Position numbers and translations under genes: made by a program. From NCBI GenBank assembly GCA_902591565.1, contig CACJBC010000007.1, positions 1 to 49,238 on the forward strand: DNA of 49,238 nt. The letters are read 5' to 3'. Source of the DNA: an uncultured SAR86 cluster bacterium (lineage in GTDB: Bacteria; Pseudomonadota; Gammaproteobacteria; Magnimaribacterales; D2472). Positions within the stretch are counted from its first letter, which is position 1. Every line of letters begins with the position of its first letter. Below are positions 18,014 to 28,035 of the stretch, piece after piece. The notes under the pieces were generated by a model. It saw nothing but the letters and a program-made list of their open reading frames with translations. It made no database searches and was not told the DNA's origin.

Positions 18014-19231
18014 GTGATAAAAATTTCAAAAGGTTTAGATTTACCAATTTCAGGTATTCCTGATCCTGTATTATCTGATATGCCCAAAGTTACTACCGTC
18101 TCTTTATTAGGTAATGATTTTACTGGCATGAAACCAACAATGTTGGTTAAACCAGGTGATATCGTTAAAAGAGGCACTAAAATCTTTGAAGATAAAAAAA
18201 ATCCTGGTGTTTTTTTTACATCACCTGCAGGTGGTATTGTTAAAGAAATTAGCAGGGGAGAAAGAAGAAAATTTTTATCGATTGATATTGAAATAGCTGA
18301 TAATGAAGACCACGTTGAATTTGATACTAATGAAAACACTAGAAATCTTCTTATAAATTCAGGTTTATGGAATGCTTTTAGATCTAGACCTTTTAATAGA
18401 ACCCCCTCAATAGATTCTTCTCCTAATGCTATATTTATAAATGCCTGTGATACCAATCCTCTGGCTGTAGACCCTTATTTTATAATCAAAGAGGATTTAA
18501 ACTATTTCAATAGAGGCTTAAAGGCTCTGTATGAAAATTTTTCATGTCCCATTCATTGTTGTTATCAAAATGCTGACTTTGACTTATCAGTAGACGGAAT
18601 TAATTATCATCAATTTTCTGGACCACACCCATCAGGATTAACTAGTACACACATAAATAAAATATATCCTGTTAATCTAAAAAGAATCGCTTGGACGATT
18701 GGTTACCAAGATGTTATTTCTATTGGCTATTTGTTAGAACATGCTTTTTTAAGAACTCATAAGCTTATTGCGTTAGGCGGACCTTCTGTATTTAGTCCAT
18801 CATTAATTAAAGCTCGCATCTCAGGTAATATTGATGAATTGACAGCTGGTAAACTTGAGACAGGTTCAAGAGTTATTTCAGGATCTGTACTTTATGGTCA
18901 TGCTTCCGAAGGAGTTATGAACTACTTAGGATTTTATGATTCACTCATATCGGCAATTCCAGATCAAGCCAATGATATATTTTTAAATTGGTTGATGCCA
19001 GGTTCAAAACTTCATTCAAAATTAAATGTATTTATTTCTTCATTTTTAAAACCATCTAATTTTATATTTAATACTTCAGTTAATGGAGGCGATAGAGAGC
19101 AGGCAGTAGATTTAGGTATGCTTGAACTTGCACCCGAAGATCTTGCAGTTTGTTCTTACATTTGTCCAAGTAAATATGATTATTGCTCAATACTGGCTAA
19201 TAATCTTAACGAACTATATCTAGAACAATGA
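18014..19231 (+). CDS. nqrA: Na+-translocating NADH:quinone reductase subunit A
   Basis: Peripheral cytoplasmic subunit of the NQR complex, implicated in ubiquinone binding. The GTG start at 18014 gives IKISKGLDLPISGIP, matching the conserved NqrA N-terminus. The biotinyl-lipoyl-like segment LVKPGDIVKRGTKIFEDK and the C-terminal block LAPEDLAVCSYICPSKYDY are typical. At 405 aa it is somewhat short for the family (about 445). No clear Shine-Dalgarno precedes it. It overlaps nqrB by 4 bases. Confidence 0.96.
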   Translation: MIKISKGLDLPISGIPDPVLSDMPKVTTVSLLGNDFTGMKPTMLVKPGDIVKRGTKIFEDKKNPGVFFTSPAGGIVKEISRGERRKFLSIDIEIADNEDHVEFDTNENTRNLLINSGLWNAFRSRPFNRTPSIDSSPNAIFINACDTNPLAVDPYFIIKEDLNYFNRGLKALYENFSCPIHCCYQNADFDLSVDGINYHQFSGPHPSGLTSTHINKIYPVNLKRIAWTIGYQDVISIGYLLEHAFLRTHKLIALGGPSVFSPSLIKARISGNIDELTAGKLETGSRVISGSVLYGHASEGVMNYLGFYDSLISAIPDQANDIFLNWLMPGSKLHSKLNVFISSFLKPSNFIFNTSVNGGDREQAVDLGMLELAPEDLAVCSYICPSKYDYCSILANNLNELYLEQ

Positions 19232-20454
19232 AAGGTTTAAGAAATTACATTAATTCAGTTAAGCCAAATTTTGTTGATGAGGGTAAATATTCAAAATGGT
19301 TTCCACTATTTGATGCAATTGAAAATTTTGTTTTTTCAACTCAAACTAAAACTTCTAACCCAGTTCATGTTCGAGATGGCGTAGATATCCAAAAAATTAT
19401 GGTAATTGTTTGGTTGTCTACTTTTCCCGCAATGTTTTTTGGAATGTATAACCTTGGTGCTCACTCTCTAGAATATCTTGAATCTATAAATCAATTAAAT
19501 ACAGGCGATTGGCATCACTATTTAGTAAGTTTTGTTGGCTATGATTCATCAAGTTTCATCTCAAAACTTTGGTTTGGAGCATGTTACTTTATGCCAATTT
19601 ACATAACTGTTTTTGTTGTAGGAATAGGTTGGGAAACATTATTTGCTGTTATAAGAAAACATGAAATTAATGAAGGTGCATTCGTGTCAACTGTTTTATT
19701 TTCATTGAGTTGTCCGCCAGATTTACCACTATGGCAAGCAGCATTAGGTATTACGTTTGGTCTTGTAATTGGAAAAGAAATTTTTGGAGGAACTGGTAAG
19801 AATTTTCTTAATCCAGCTCTAACAGGAAGAGCTTTCTTATACTTTGCATATCCATCACAAATATCTGGTGATAAAGTTTGGATTGCTGGTCTAGCAGATA
19901 ACAATATTGTTCCGGAGGGTTACAGTGGTGCAACTGCATTAGGAGTAGCAGCAGAAAGTGGTATGGCAGGAATAAATGAAAAATTTACTTGGATGGATGC
20001 ATTTTTAGGTTACATACCTGGTTCGATTGGTGAAACATCAATAATCGCTATTGGCATTGGCTTAATTATTCTTTTAGCTACAAAAGTAGCCTCCTGGAGA
20101 ATAGTTTTAGCAACTATGCTAGGAATGATATTTATGTCTGGGATATTAAATATTGTTGGTTCTGATACAAATCCAATGTTTGCTATTCCTTGGTATTGGC
20201 ATCTAGTTATTGGAAGTTTTGCCTTTGGCTTGGTTTTCATGGCAACAGAACCTGTTTCAGGCTCTGGAACAAATACCGGAAGATGGATATATGGGTTTAT
20301 AATAGGGGTTACAGTTGTTTTAATAAGAGTTATTAATCCAGCCTTCCCTGAAGGTATGATGTTAGCAATCTTATTTGCTAATTTACTAGCTCCAGTTATA
20401 GATCACATGGTTATGGTATCGAACATTAATAAAAGAAAGGCTTTGACACAATGA
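19228..20454 (+). CDS. nqrB: Na+-translocating NADH:quinone reductase subunit B
   Basis: Main membrane subunit, with about ten transmembrane helices, carrying covalent FMN and riboflavin. The FMN-attachment motif SGATA (in EGYSGATALG) supplies the Thr modified by ApbE. GKEIFGGTGKNFLNPALTGRAFL is a family signature. The 408 aa length is normal. Overlaps of 4 bases on both sides indicate translational coupling. Confidence 0.97.
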   Translation: MKGLRNYINSVKPNFVDEGKYSKWFPLFDAIENFVFSTQTKTSNPVHVRDGVDIQKIMVIVWLSTFPAMFFGMYNLGAHSLEYLESINQLNTGDWHHYLVSFVGYDSSSFISKLWFGACYFMPIYITVFVVGIGWETLFAVIRKHEINEGAFVSTVLFSLSCPPDLPLWQAALGITFGLVIGKEIFGGTGKNFLNPALTGRAFLYFAYPSQISGDKVWIAGLADNNIVPEGYSGATALGVAAESGMAGINEKFTWMDAFLGYIPGSIGETSIIAIGIGLIILLATKVASWRIVLATMLGMIFMSGILNIVGSDTNPMFAIPWYWHLVIGSFAFGLVFMATEPVSGSGTNTGRWIYGFIIGVTVVLIRVINPAFPEGMMLAILFANLLAPVIDHMVMVSNINKRKALTQ

Positions 20455-21239
20455 ATGATTCAATAATAAAAACTCTTGGTGTTGCTTTCACTATATGTTT
20501 AATATGCTCATTTGTTGTATCTTCTACTGCAGTTAGCCTTAGAGATATGCAAAACGAAAATAAAGCTAATGATAAAAGAATGAAAATTCTTCAAGCCGCT
20601 GGTATTTTTGATTCTAATAAAGATATAAAAGAACAATTTGAAACTCTTGAACCCAAATATATCGACTTCAATTCAGGTAAACTTTTAACGGGGTCATTAT
20701 TGGATGAATTCTTAGCTCAACATAAGGGTGATTACGATCAAATCGCAGCTACAAGAAATAGCAATTATTCAAAATCTCTATCAACTGCAGAAGACATAGC
20801 GATTATAAAAAATCGTGAAAATGTTGGTAAATTTTATCTATTACGTAACGAGGATAATTCAATAAACAAAGTTATTCTTCCTGTAAGAGGGTATGGATTG
20901 TGGGGTACTTTATTTGGATATATTTCTATAGAAAATGATTTCAATACAGTTGCTGGCCTTGAATTTTATGAACATAAAGAAACTCCAGGTTTAGGTGCTG
21001 AAGTTGATAATCCGAAATGGAAGTCGCTCTGGCCAGGAAAACAATTATATAAAAATAATGAAGTAGCTTTAGAGGTTATTAAAGGTAAAGTTCCTGAAGG
21101 TGATATGAATCTTGCTTACAAAGTGGATGGTCTTTCAGGTGCTACTATTACAAGCAGAGGCGTCACAAATATGATTAAGTATTGGTTTAGCGATTCTGGT
21201 TATGCAAATTTATTTAGTGAATTAGATTATGAGTCTTAG
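20451..21239 (+). CDS. nqrC: Na+-translocating NADH:quinone reductase subunit C
   Basis: Subunit with one N-terminal membrane helix (about 8-28) and a periplasmic FMN-binding domain. The covalent FMN site is the Thr of SGATIT near residue 235, matching the SGATxT consensus used by Apb[16 protein letters not shown] is also characteristic. It is 262 aa long and overlaps nqrD by 11 bases. Confidence 0.97.
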   Translation: MNDSIIKTLGVAFTICLICSFVVSSTAVSLRDMQNENKANDKRMKILQAAGIFDSNKDIKEQFETLEPKYIDFNSGKLLTGSLLDEFLAQHKGDYDQIAATRNSNYSKSLSTAEDIAIIKNRENVGKFYLLRNEDNSINKVILPVRGYGLWGTLFGYISIENDFNTVAGLEFYEHKETPGLGAEVDNPKWKSLWPGKQLYKNNEVALEVIKGKVPEGDMNLAYKVDGLSGATITSRGVTNMIKYWFSDSGYANLFSELDYES

Positions 21240-21915
21240 TAGATATAAAGAAGCTTTATACAAGCCGCTTATTGATGAAAATCCTATAACACTTCAAATA
21301 CTAGGTATTTGTTCAGCTTTAGCTGTAACTAATAATTTAACTGTAACTTTGGTGATGTGTGTTGCCTTAACAAGTGTATGTTCTTTTTCTAATTTATTTA
21401 TATCTCTAATTAGAAATCATATCCCAAGTAGTATTAGAATTATTGTTCAAATGACCATTATTGCATCTTTGGTAATTGTGGTTGATGAGTTATTAAAAGC
21501 TTATGACTATGAAACAAGTAAAAAGTTATCTGTTTTTGTCGGACTTATAATAACTAACTGTATTGTTATGGGCAGGGCTGAAGCTTTCGCAATGAAAGAA
21601 AAACCATTATTAAGTTTTTTTGATGGTCTTGGTAACGGCTTGGGCTATAGTGTGATTTTGATTGGTGTTGCTGCAATCAGAGAGCTTTTTGGAGCTGGAA
21701 CTCTAATGGGATACGAATTATTACCTCTTGTATCAAATGGCGGTTGGTATATGGCTAATAATTTACTTTTATTACCTCCAAGCTCATTTATTATTATCGG
21801 TTTATTTATTTGGGCGATTAGATCATATAAGCCAGCACAAGTCGAAGAAGATGATTTTGCATTATCAAAACATAGTACCAATGAAGATTTAACTAAAAGA
21901 GAATTAAATGTTTGA
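21229..21915 (+). CDS. nqrD: Na+-translocating NADH:quinone reductase subunit D
   Basis: Six-helix membrane subunit. Cys28 in [13 protein letters not shown] and the Cys of [13 protein letters not shown] are the conserved pair that, with the matching pair in NqrE, holds the intramembrane iron centre. The 228 aa length fits. The C-terminal tail (about 200-228) is polar. It overlaps nqrE by 8 bases. Confidence 0.97.
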   Translation: MSLSRYKEALYKPLIDENPITLQILGICSALAVTNNLTVTLVMCVALTSVCSFSNLFISLIRNHIPSSIRIIVQMTIIASLVIVVDELLKAYDYETSKKLSVFVGLIITNCIVMGRAEAFAMKEKPLLSFFDGLGNGLGYSVILIGVAAIRELFGAGTLMGYELLPLVSNGGWYMANNLLLLPPSSFIIIGLFIWAIRSYKPAQVEEDDFALSKHSTNEDLTKRELNV

Positions 21916-22519
21916 ACACTATTTAAATATATTTATTACAACAGTATTTATTGAAAATATTGCTTTATCTGTATTTTTAGGAATGTGTACTTTTTTAGCT
22001 ATATCAAAAAAAATTGATGCTGCTATAGGTCTTGGCATCGCTGTTATTGTTGTATGTCTTATAACAGTTCCGCTTAATAATCTTATATTTAATTACGTAT
22101 TAAGAGACGGAGCGTTAGCATGGGCAGGCCTTCCTAATACAAATTTAGAGTTCGTAGAGCTTATAAGTTATATTGGAGTGATTGCGGCAGCAGTCCAAAT
22201 ATTAGAAATGTTTTTAGATAAATATGTGCCGGCTTTGTATAATGCACTAGGCGTATTTTTACCTCTAATTACCGTTAACTGTGCAATTTTAGGTGCGTCT
22301 TTATTTATGGTTGAAAAAGATCTTATGTTTGGTGAGAGTGTTGTATATGGCCTTGGAGCCGGTTTTGGCTGGGCAATGGCTATTGTAATTCTTGCTGGCA
22401 TTAGAGAAAAGCTTAAATATTCTGATATACCTGAGGGATTAAAAGGTCTTGGTGCAACTTTTATTATTGTTGGTTTAATGAGTTTTGGTTTTATGTCATT
22501 TGGAGGTATATCTCTATAA
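21908..22519 (+). CDS. nqrE: Na+-translocating NADH:quinone reductase subunit E
   Basis: Six-helix membrane subunit homologous to NqrD in inverted topology. Cys27 in [11 protein letters not shown] and the Cys in [10 protein letters not shown] complete the iron-binding set. The 203 aa length is standard. A 16-base gap with AGAGGA gives nqrF its ribosome binding site. Confidence 0.97.
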   Translation: MFEHYLNIFITTVFIENIALSVFLGMCTFLAISKKIDAAIGLGIAVIVVCLITVPLNNLIFNYVLRDGALAWAGLPNTNLEFVELISYIGVIAAAVQILEMFLDKYVPALYNALGVFLPLITVNCAILGASLFMVEKDLMFGESVVYGLGAGFGWAMAIVILAGIREKLKYSDIPEGLKGLGATFIIVGLMSFGFMSFGGISL

Positions 22520-22535
22520 TTAAGAGGAAATAATT

Positions 22536-23762
22536 ATGCAGATTGATTTAATACTCGGTGTTTTAGCTTTTTCTGGAATAGTTTTAACCCTAGTGCTAGT
22601 AATTATTGGTGCTAGATCAAAACTAGTATCCACTGGAGATGTTTCTATTGAAATCAATGGAGATTCATCTAATCCATTAGTAGTTCCAGCAGGATCAAAG
22701 TTATTACAGACTTTGGCTGACAATAAAATCTTCTTGTCGTCTGCATGTGGTGGTGGCGGTACCTGTAGTCAATGTAAGTGTGTAGTATTAGATGGCGGTG
22801 GTTCAATTTTGCCAACAGAAGAATCTCACTTTAACTCACGTGAAAAAAATGATGGTTGGAGACTTTCATGTCAGGTTCCCGTAAAAAGTGATATGAAAAT
22901 TGAAGTACCTGAGGAAATATTTGGAGTTAAAGAATGGGAATGCGAGGTTGTTTCCAATGAAAATGTAGCCACCTTTATCAAAGAACTGGTTCTTAAGCTT
23001 CCTGAGGGGGAAAATGTTGATTTTAAAGCAGGTGGATATGTTCAGCTTGAAGCTCCAGCTTACGAAATCGACTACAGGTCATTTGATATTCAAGAGGAGT
23101 ACCACGCAGATTGGGATAAATTTAAGATTTGGGATAATAAATCTATAAATACAGAACCTGTTATAAGAGCATACTCTATGGCCAATTATCCTGAAGAGAA
23201 GGGTATTATCAAATTTAATATCAGAATAGCATCCCCACCTCCGGGTACTGACTTTCCTCCTGGAGTAATGTCATCGTGGACTTTTAATTTAAAACCAGGT
23301 GACAAAGTAAAGGTATTCGGTCCCTTTGGTGAATTCTTTGCTAAAGAAACTAGAAATGAAATGGTGTTTGTTGGGGGTGGAGCAGGTATGGCTCCAATGA
23401 GATCTCATATTTTTGATCAATTGCTTCGAATCAACACAGATAGAAAAATAACTTTTTGGTATGGCGCTAGAAGCTTAAAAGAAATGTTCTATGTAGATGA
23501 ATTTAATGCGTTGGCTGAAAAATATGACAATTTTGAATGGCATGTTGCATTGTCAGACCCTCAACCAGAAGATGATTGGGATGGAGATACTGGATTTATT
23601 CACAATGTACTTTATGAAAATTATTTAAAACATCATGAAGCACCTGAAGATTGTGAATATTATATGTGTGGACCACCTATGATGAATAAAGCAGTTATAG
23701 ATCTTTTAACGAATATTGGCGTAGAGCCAGAAAATATTGCTTTAGATGACTTTGGTGGCTAA
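22536..23762 (+). CDS. nqrF: Na+-translocating NADH:quinone reductase subunit F
   Basis: Electron input subunit: NADH to FAD to [2Fe-2S]. One N-terminal helix (about 5-25) is followed by a ferredoxin domain with ligands Cys71, Cys77, Cys80 and Cys112. The FAD domain has [11 protein letters not shown], and the NADH domain has [13 protein letters not shown] and [11 protein letters not shown]. The cysteine spacing and 408 aa length match the Vibrio protein closely. Confidence 0.97.
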   Translation: MQIDLILGVLAFSGIVLTLVLVIIGARSKLVSTGDVSIEINGDSSNPLVVPAGSKLLQTLADNKIFLSSACGGGGTCSQCKCVVLDGGGSILPTEESHFNSREKNDGWRLSCQVPVKSDMKIEVPEEIFGVKEWECEVVSNENVATFIKELVLKLPEGENVDFKAGGYVQLEAPAYEIDYRSFDIQEEYHADWDKFKIWDNKSINTEPVIRAYSMANYPEEKGIIKFNIRIASPPPGTDFPPGVMSSWTFNLKPGDKVKVFGPFGEFFAKETRNEMVFVGGGAGMAPMRSHIFDQLLRINTDRKITFWYGARSLKEMFYVDEFNALAEKYDNFEWHVALSDPQPEDDWDGDTGFIHNVLYENYLKHHEAPEDCEYYMCGPPMMNKAVIDLLTNIGVEPENIALDDFGG

Positions 23763-23768
23763 TTTAGC

Positions 23769-24761
23769 TTGATTTCTAGAAAGCTTTCATCAAAATTACT
23801 AGCACTTGTTGTTGGAGGTATTTGTGTTTATATAGCCTATACTTCAAATACCAACAATTCTTATTCTATTAGTGGATCTGCATACGGATCATATTGGTCT
23901 GTTACTTCAAGTAATTTTATTGCTGATCATCACGAAAAAAACATTATAAAAATTATAAACAAGGTTGATATGGTTGCCTCAAACTATAAACCTGATTCAG
24001 AGATAGCAATTGTAAATCAGAAACCTATAAATATACCTATTTCAATTAGTGCTGATTTATATAATATTTTAGAAATTGCACAAAATGTTCATAAGATTTC
24101 TGATGGATTTTATGATATTACATTAGGCAAGGTTTCAAGTGGCCTCGGTTTTGCTCCGTCTTTTGAAAAAGATGTAACCCAAGATTCATTTAAAGATTAT
24201 TCATTATTGAATAATTCAAAACTTATTAAGTCTTCACTTAATTGGTTTGATCTGTCTTCTATTGCAAAAGGATATGCTGTTCAACTAATACATGAGTATT
24301 TGATGTTAAATAATATGCCTAATCATTTGATAGATATTGGTGGTGAACTAATTATAAATGGAACTATTAACAATCAACCTTGGAAGGTTGGAATACAAAA
24401 TCCCTCAGCTTTAACAGACAATGCAATTTACGTTATACAAAACAATAATAAAGATTTTTTATCTATTGCAACTTCAGGTGAATACAGAAATTTTAAACTT
24501 GATTCAAATAACAACAAAATTTCTCACACAATTAACCCAAAAACTCTTTCATCAATAAAATCTAAGGCATTATCGGTAACGGTTGTACATAAGAGATCAG
24601 CTACATATGCAGATGCTCTAGCGACAGCATTTAATGTTATTGGTTACCCTGAATCTATTGATTATGCCAATAATAATAATATAGCATTGATGTTAGTGAC
24701 TGAAATTGATGGTGAGTATGAATTAATATTCTCTAACGAATGGTATAATTTAGGCTTATGA
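23769..24761 (+). CDS. apbE: FAD:protein FMN transferase
   Basis: Periplasmic flavin transferase that attaches FMN to the SGAT threonines of NqrB and NqrC. The start is TTG at 23769, 6 bases after nqrF. A hydrophobic anchor or signal (about 8-24) is followed by family blocks: GSAYGSYWSV, VSSGLGFAP, DLSSIAKGYAVQ, LIDIGGEL, the late SHTINPKT, and metal-site SATYADALATAFNV. Its place in the nqr operon supports the role. Confidence 0.93.
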   Translation: MISRKLSSKLLALVVGGICVYIAYTSNTNNSYSISGSAYGSYWSVTSSNFIADHHEKNIIKIINKVDMVASNYKPDSEIAIVNQKPINIPISISADLYNILEIAQNVHKISDGFYDITLGKVSSGLGFAPSFEKDVTQDSFKDYSLLNNSKLIKSSLNWFDLSSIAKGYAVQLIHEYLMLNNMPNHLIDIGGELIINGTINNQPWKVGIQNPSALTDNAIYVIQNNNKDFLSIATSGEYRNFKLDSNNNKISHTINPKTLSSIKSKALSVTVVHKRSATYADALATAFNVIGYPESIDYANNNNIALMLVTEIDGEYELIFSNEWYNLGL

Positions 24762-24940
24762 GTACTTTTGTAGCAACATTTATAGTTATTGCCTTAGCAT
24801 TTTCAGCTCTTGCTATTGGTTTAATCCTAAGGAACAAACCCATCGAAGGTTCTTGTGGTGGAGTTATGACGTCAGATGACGGGACATGCTCTATATGTGG
24901 TAAAACAGAACTGAACTCTTGTACTAGAACTGATTCATAG
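24758..24940 (+). CDS. nqrM: NQR maturation protein NqrM
   Basis: A 60-residue membrane protein with one helix (about 5-24) and four cysteines, Cys33, Cys44, Cys47 and Cys55, in the pattern GSCGG...CSICGK. The family is required for NQR assembly and probably delivers iron to the NqrD/NqrE centre. The start overlaps apbE by 4 bases. Its 3' end overlaps the convergent aceA stop by 17 bases. Confidence 0.93.
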   Translation: MSTFVATFIVIALAFSALAIGLILRNKPIEGSCGGVMTSDDGTCSICGKTELNSCTRTDS

Positions 24941-26504
24941 TATTATCTTTACCGGCTGCTTTTAATGCAGCTTCACCCGCAAAGTACTCCTTGTGATCAT
25001 CACCCATATCTGAACCAGACATATTTTGGTGCTTCACACACGCTATACCTTCTCTAATTTCTTTTCTCTGAACATTGGCAACATATCCCAACATTCCTTG
25101 GTCTCCAAAATATTCTTTAGCTAGGTTATCTGTAGACAGCGCAGCAGTATGATAGGTGGGGAGGGTAATCAGATGATGAAAAATTCCAGCTTCTCTAGCA
25201 GCATCTGCTTGGAATGTTCTTATTTTGTTATCTGCTTCAATAGCCAATTCTGTATCATCATATGAAACATTCATTAAATCATCTCTATTGTATTTAGACA
25301 TATCTTTACCATCATTTTCCATTACATCAAATACCTGTTGTCTGAAATTAAGAGTCCAGTTAAAAGATGGACTGTTGTTGTAAACAAGTTTTGCATTTGG
25401 AACCACTTTTCTAATTTCATCCATCATTGCACCAATTTGCCCAATGTGCGGTTTTTCAGTTTCGATCCAAATTAGATCTGCTCCATTTTGAAGACTTGTA
25501 ATTGAGTCTAAAATACATCTAGCTTCTCCAGTACCTTTCCTAAATTGATACAAATTACTGGGAAGTCTTTTTGGACGGAGTAAATAACCATCTTTATTAA
25601 TCATTACATCACCATGTTTCATATCTTCTTGTGATACTTCTTCCATATCTAAAAAAGAGTTATATTGATCACCAAGATCACCTTTTTCATTTGTTATAGC
25701 AATTTGCTTGGTAAGACCTGCACCTAAAGAATCAGTCCTAGCAACAATAATACCCTCATCAACTCCTAACTCTAAAAACGCATATCTAACAGCATTAATT
25801 TTTGCTAAGAAATCTGCATGGGGAACAGTGACCTTACCGTCTTGATGTCCGCATTGTTTCTCATCAGAAACCTGATTTTCTATTTGAATAGCACATGCGC
25901 CTGCCTCAATCATTTGTTTAGCCATCAAGTATGTAGCTTCTTCGTTTCCAAATCCTGCATCGATGTCAGCAATTATTGGAACAATATGTGTTTCAAAATT
26001 ATCAATTTGTTCTTGTATAGCGGTTTTATCTGAATCATTTGCATTATCTAATTTTCTGTATAAGTCTCCTAATTCTCTTGCATCAGCCTGTCTTAGGAAT
26101 GTGTATAGTTCTTCGATTAGATTTGCAACTGTAGTTTTTTCATGCATTGATTGATCAGGCAGAGGACCAAAATCTGATCTTAGTGCTGCTATCATCCAAC
26201 CTGAAAGATATAAATATTTTTTATCAGTAGTTTTAAAATGTTTTTTTATTGAAATCAGCTTTTGTTGGCCAATAAAACCATGCCAGCAACCAAGGGACTG
26301 TGTATATTTTGATGAATCTTGATCATACTCTTCCATATCTTTACGCATAATAGAAGCTGTATATTTTGCAATATCTAAACCTGTCCTAAAACGGTTTTGT
26401 TTTCGCATTCTTGTGACATATTCTGGATTTATAGAACTCCAATTAGATGAAGACATGGTATCTATATCCATAACATTATTTTTTATTTCTTCGTGTTTAG
26501 ACAT
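24924..26504 (-). CDS. aceA: Isocitrate lyase, long form
   Basis: Glyoxylate-bypass enzyme that splits isocitrate into glyoxylate and succinate. The 526-residue length and the active-site loop DEKQCGHQDGKVTVPH, with the catalytic Cys, mark the longer subfamily found in Pseudomonas-type genomes rather than the 434-residue E. coli form. Other conserved blocks are WMIAALRSDFGPLPDQS, IADIDAGFGNEEATY and NNSPSFNW. No malate synthase gene is in the window. A perfect TTGACA lies upstream. The other isocitrate-consuming enzyme, icd, is nearby. Confidence 0.95.
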   Translation of the reverse strand: MSKHEEIKNNVMDIDTMSSSNWSSINPEYVTRMRKQNRFRTGLDIAKYTASIMRKDMEEYDQDSSKYTQSLGCWHGFIGQQKLISIKKHFKTTDKKYLYLSGWMIAALRSDFGPLPDQSMHEKTTVANLIEELYTFLRQADARELGDLYRKLDNANDSDKTAIQEQIDNFETHIVPIIADIDAGFGNEEATYLMAKQMIEAGACAIQIENQVSDEKQCGHQDGKVTVPHADFLAKINAVRYAFLELGVDEGIIVARTDSLGAGLTKQIAITNEKGDLGDQYNSFLDMEEVSQEDMKHGDVMINKDGYLLRPKRLPSNLYQFRKGTGEARCILDSITSLQNGADLIWIETEKPHIGQIGAMMDEIRKVVPNAKLVYNNSPSFNWTLNFRQQVFDVMENDGKDMSKYNRDDLMNVSYDDTELAIEADNKIRTFQADAAREAGIFHHLITLPTYHTAALSTDNLAKEYFGDQGMLGYVANVQRKEIREGIACVKHQNMSGSDMGDDHKEYFAGEAALKAAGKDNTMNQF

Positions 26505-26539
26505 GGCATTTCCCTATTACCTCTTAAATTATGTAGTGT

Positions 26540-26568
26540 AGTAGATAATAATAGGTTTTTTATGTCAA
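26540..26568 (-). promoter_or_regulatory. Possible aceA promoter
   Basis: On the minus strand a perfect TTGACA (26568-26563) is followed after 17 bases by TCTACT (26545-26540), a weak -10. The palindrome TTATTTAAATAA at 26571-26582 lies directly upstream and could be a regulator site. The leader is about 30 bases and has AGGG near the ATG. Confidence 0.4.
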
Positions 26569-26639
26569 CATTATTTAAATAACATTGATTTTAAGGGCTT
26601 TATTAGAATATTTTTGTGTAGCTTTACTACAAAATATAT

Positions 26640-28001
26640 CTAATATATGGATTTGGCTATTTCTATTGCCTTACCTATATAGATGCTAGGTTTTAAATTG
26701 AGTAACTTTTCTTTTGAATTTGTACTAATTGAAAGAGAGTTTATAAAAGTAATGTAAGATTCTTGATCTAATTTAGAACCCCTAGATAATTTTTTTAGTT
26801 GTTCATAAGCATCTGGAATTCCTTCGTATCTCATTAATGTTTGAACTGCTTCAGTTAATACTTCCCAATTATCATTAAGCTCATCTTGTATTTTAATTTT
26901 ATTAGGGGTTATTTTACTTAATCCATTAATTGCAGATTTTATCGCTAAAGCTGAATAACCAAACCCTAAACCCACATTTCTCAAAACAGTTGAGTCAGAT
27001 AAATCTCTTTGATGACGTGATTTTGTAAGCTTGTTTGCAAAAAATTCTAATAATGCAGAAGAGATTCCAAAATTTCCTTCAGCATTCTCAAAATCTATCG
27101 GATTAACTTTATGCGGCATAGTTGAAGATCCGACTTCATTTTTTAAAAGTTTCAGAGCAAAAATATCATTTGATATATATATCCATGCATCCTGACAAAG
27201 ATCTATGAGAATATTATTAATTCTAACAAGAGAATGGCATGTCTCAGCTATCCAATCATGAGGCTCAATCTGAGTAGTATATGCATTCTGTTCTACAGCA
27301 AACTGTTTAATGAATTTTTTATTAATTTGCGACCAATTTATTTTAGTATCTACAATATCAAAGGTATGATAATTTCCAGTCGCACCGCTAAATTTTGCCA
27401 TTGGCTTGATTGATTTTAAAATTGATTTCTCTCTATCTAATCGCGATGCAAAGACCTTGAATTCTTTACCTAATGTTGAAGGTGATGCAGGCTGGCCATG
27501 AGTTCTTGCTAAAAAAGCTACATTAGACCATTTTTTTGAATATAAATTTAAAACCTTGTTTATGTTATTAATTTCATTCACATATATTGATATTCCTTTT
27601 TTTATCATCACTGCATAGCTAAGAGAATTTACATCCTCACTAGTTAATCCAAAATGGATTAAATGAATGTATGAAGATAAAACTTTATCTTTTTTGAAAT
27701 GATTTCTTATATAGTATTCAACTGCTTTGACATCATGATTTGTTGTGGCTTCAATTTTTTTTATTTGTAAGACTGATTTATTATCAAATGAATTTTTAAA
27801 TTTAACTATTTTTTCAACAGAATTTTTTGAGAGAGGTTTAAAAGTATTTGGAAGCTTTGAACATAAAAATAATATCCATTCTATTTCTATTTCAAATCTA
27901 ATTTTAATTAATTCAGACTCACTAAAATTTTCTCTAAAATTAGAAATCTTTTTTGCATATCTGCTATCTAGTGGTGAAATATTATTATGATCAAATTTCA
28001 T
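26640..28001 (-). CDS. purB: Adenylosuccinate lyase
   Basis: Acts twice in purine synthesis: SAICAR to AICAR, and adenylosuccinate to AMP. The fumarase-superfamily signature SSTMPHKVNPIDFEN contains the mobile-loop catalytic Ser. LARTHGQPASPST and HFGLTSEDVNS are further active-site blocks. The 453-residue length matches the E. coli-type enzyme. It is 34 bases downstream of mnmA, so probably in one transcript. Confidence 0.96.
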   Translation of the reverse strand: MKFDHNNISPLDSRYAKKISNFRENFSESELIKIRFEIEIEWILFLCSKLPNTFKPLSKNSVEKIVKFKNSFDNKSVLQIKKIEATTNHDVKAVEYYIRNHFKKDKVLSSYIHLIHFGLTSEDVNSLSYAVMIKKGISIYVNEINNINKVLNLYSKKWSNVAFLARTHGQPASPSTLGKEFKVFASRLDREKSILKSIKPMAKFSGATGNYHTFDIVDTKINWSQINKKFIKQFAVEQNAYTTQIEPHDWIAETCHSLVRINNILIDLCQDAWIYISNDIFALKLLKNEVGSSTMPHKVNPIDFENAEGNFGISSALLEFFANKLTKSRHQRDLSDSTVLRNVGLGFGYSALAIKSAINGLSKITPNKIKIQDELNDNWEVLTEAVQTLMRYEGIPDAYEQLKKLSRGSKLDQESYITFINSLSISTNSKEKLLNLKPSIYIGKAIEIAKSIY

Positions 28002-28035
28002 TTTTAATCTTATATTTGAAAATTAGGATTATATA

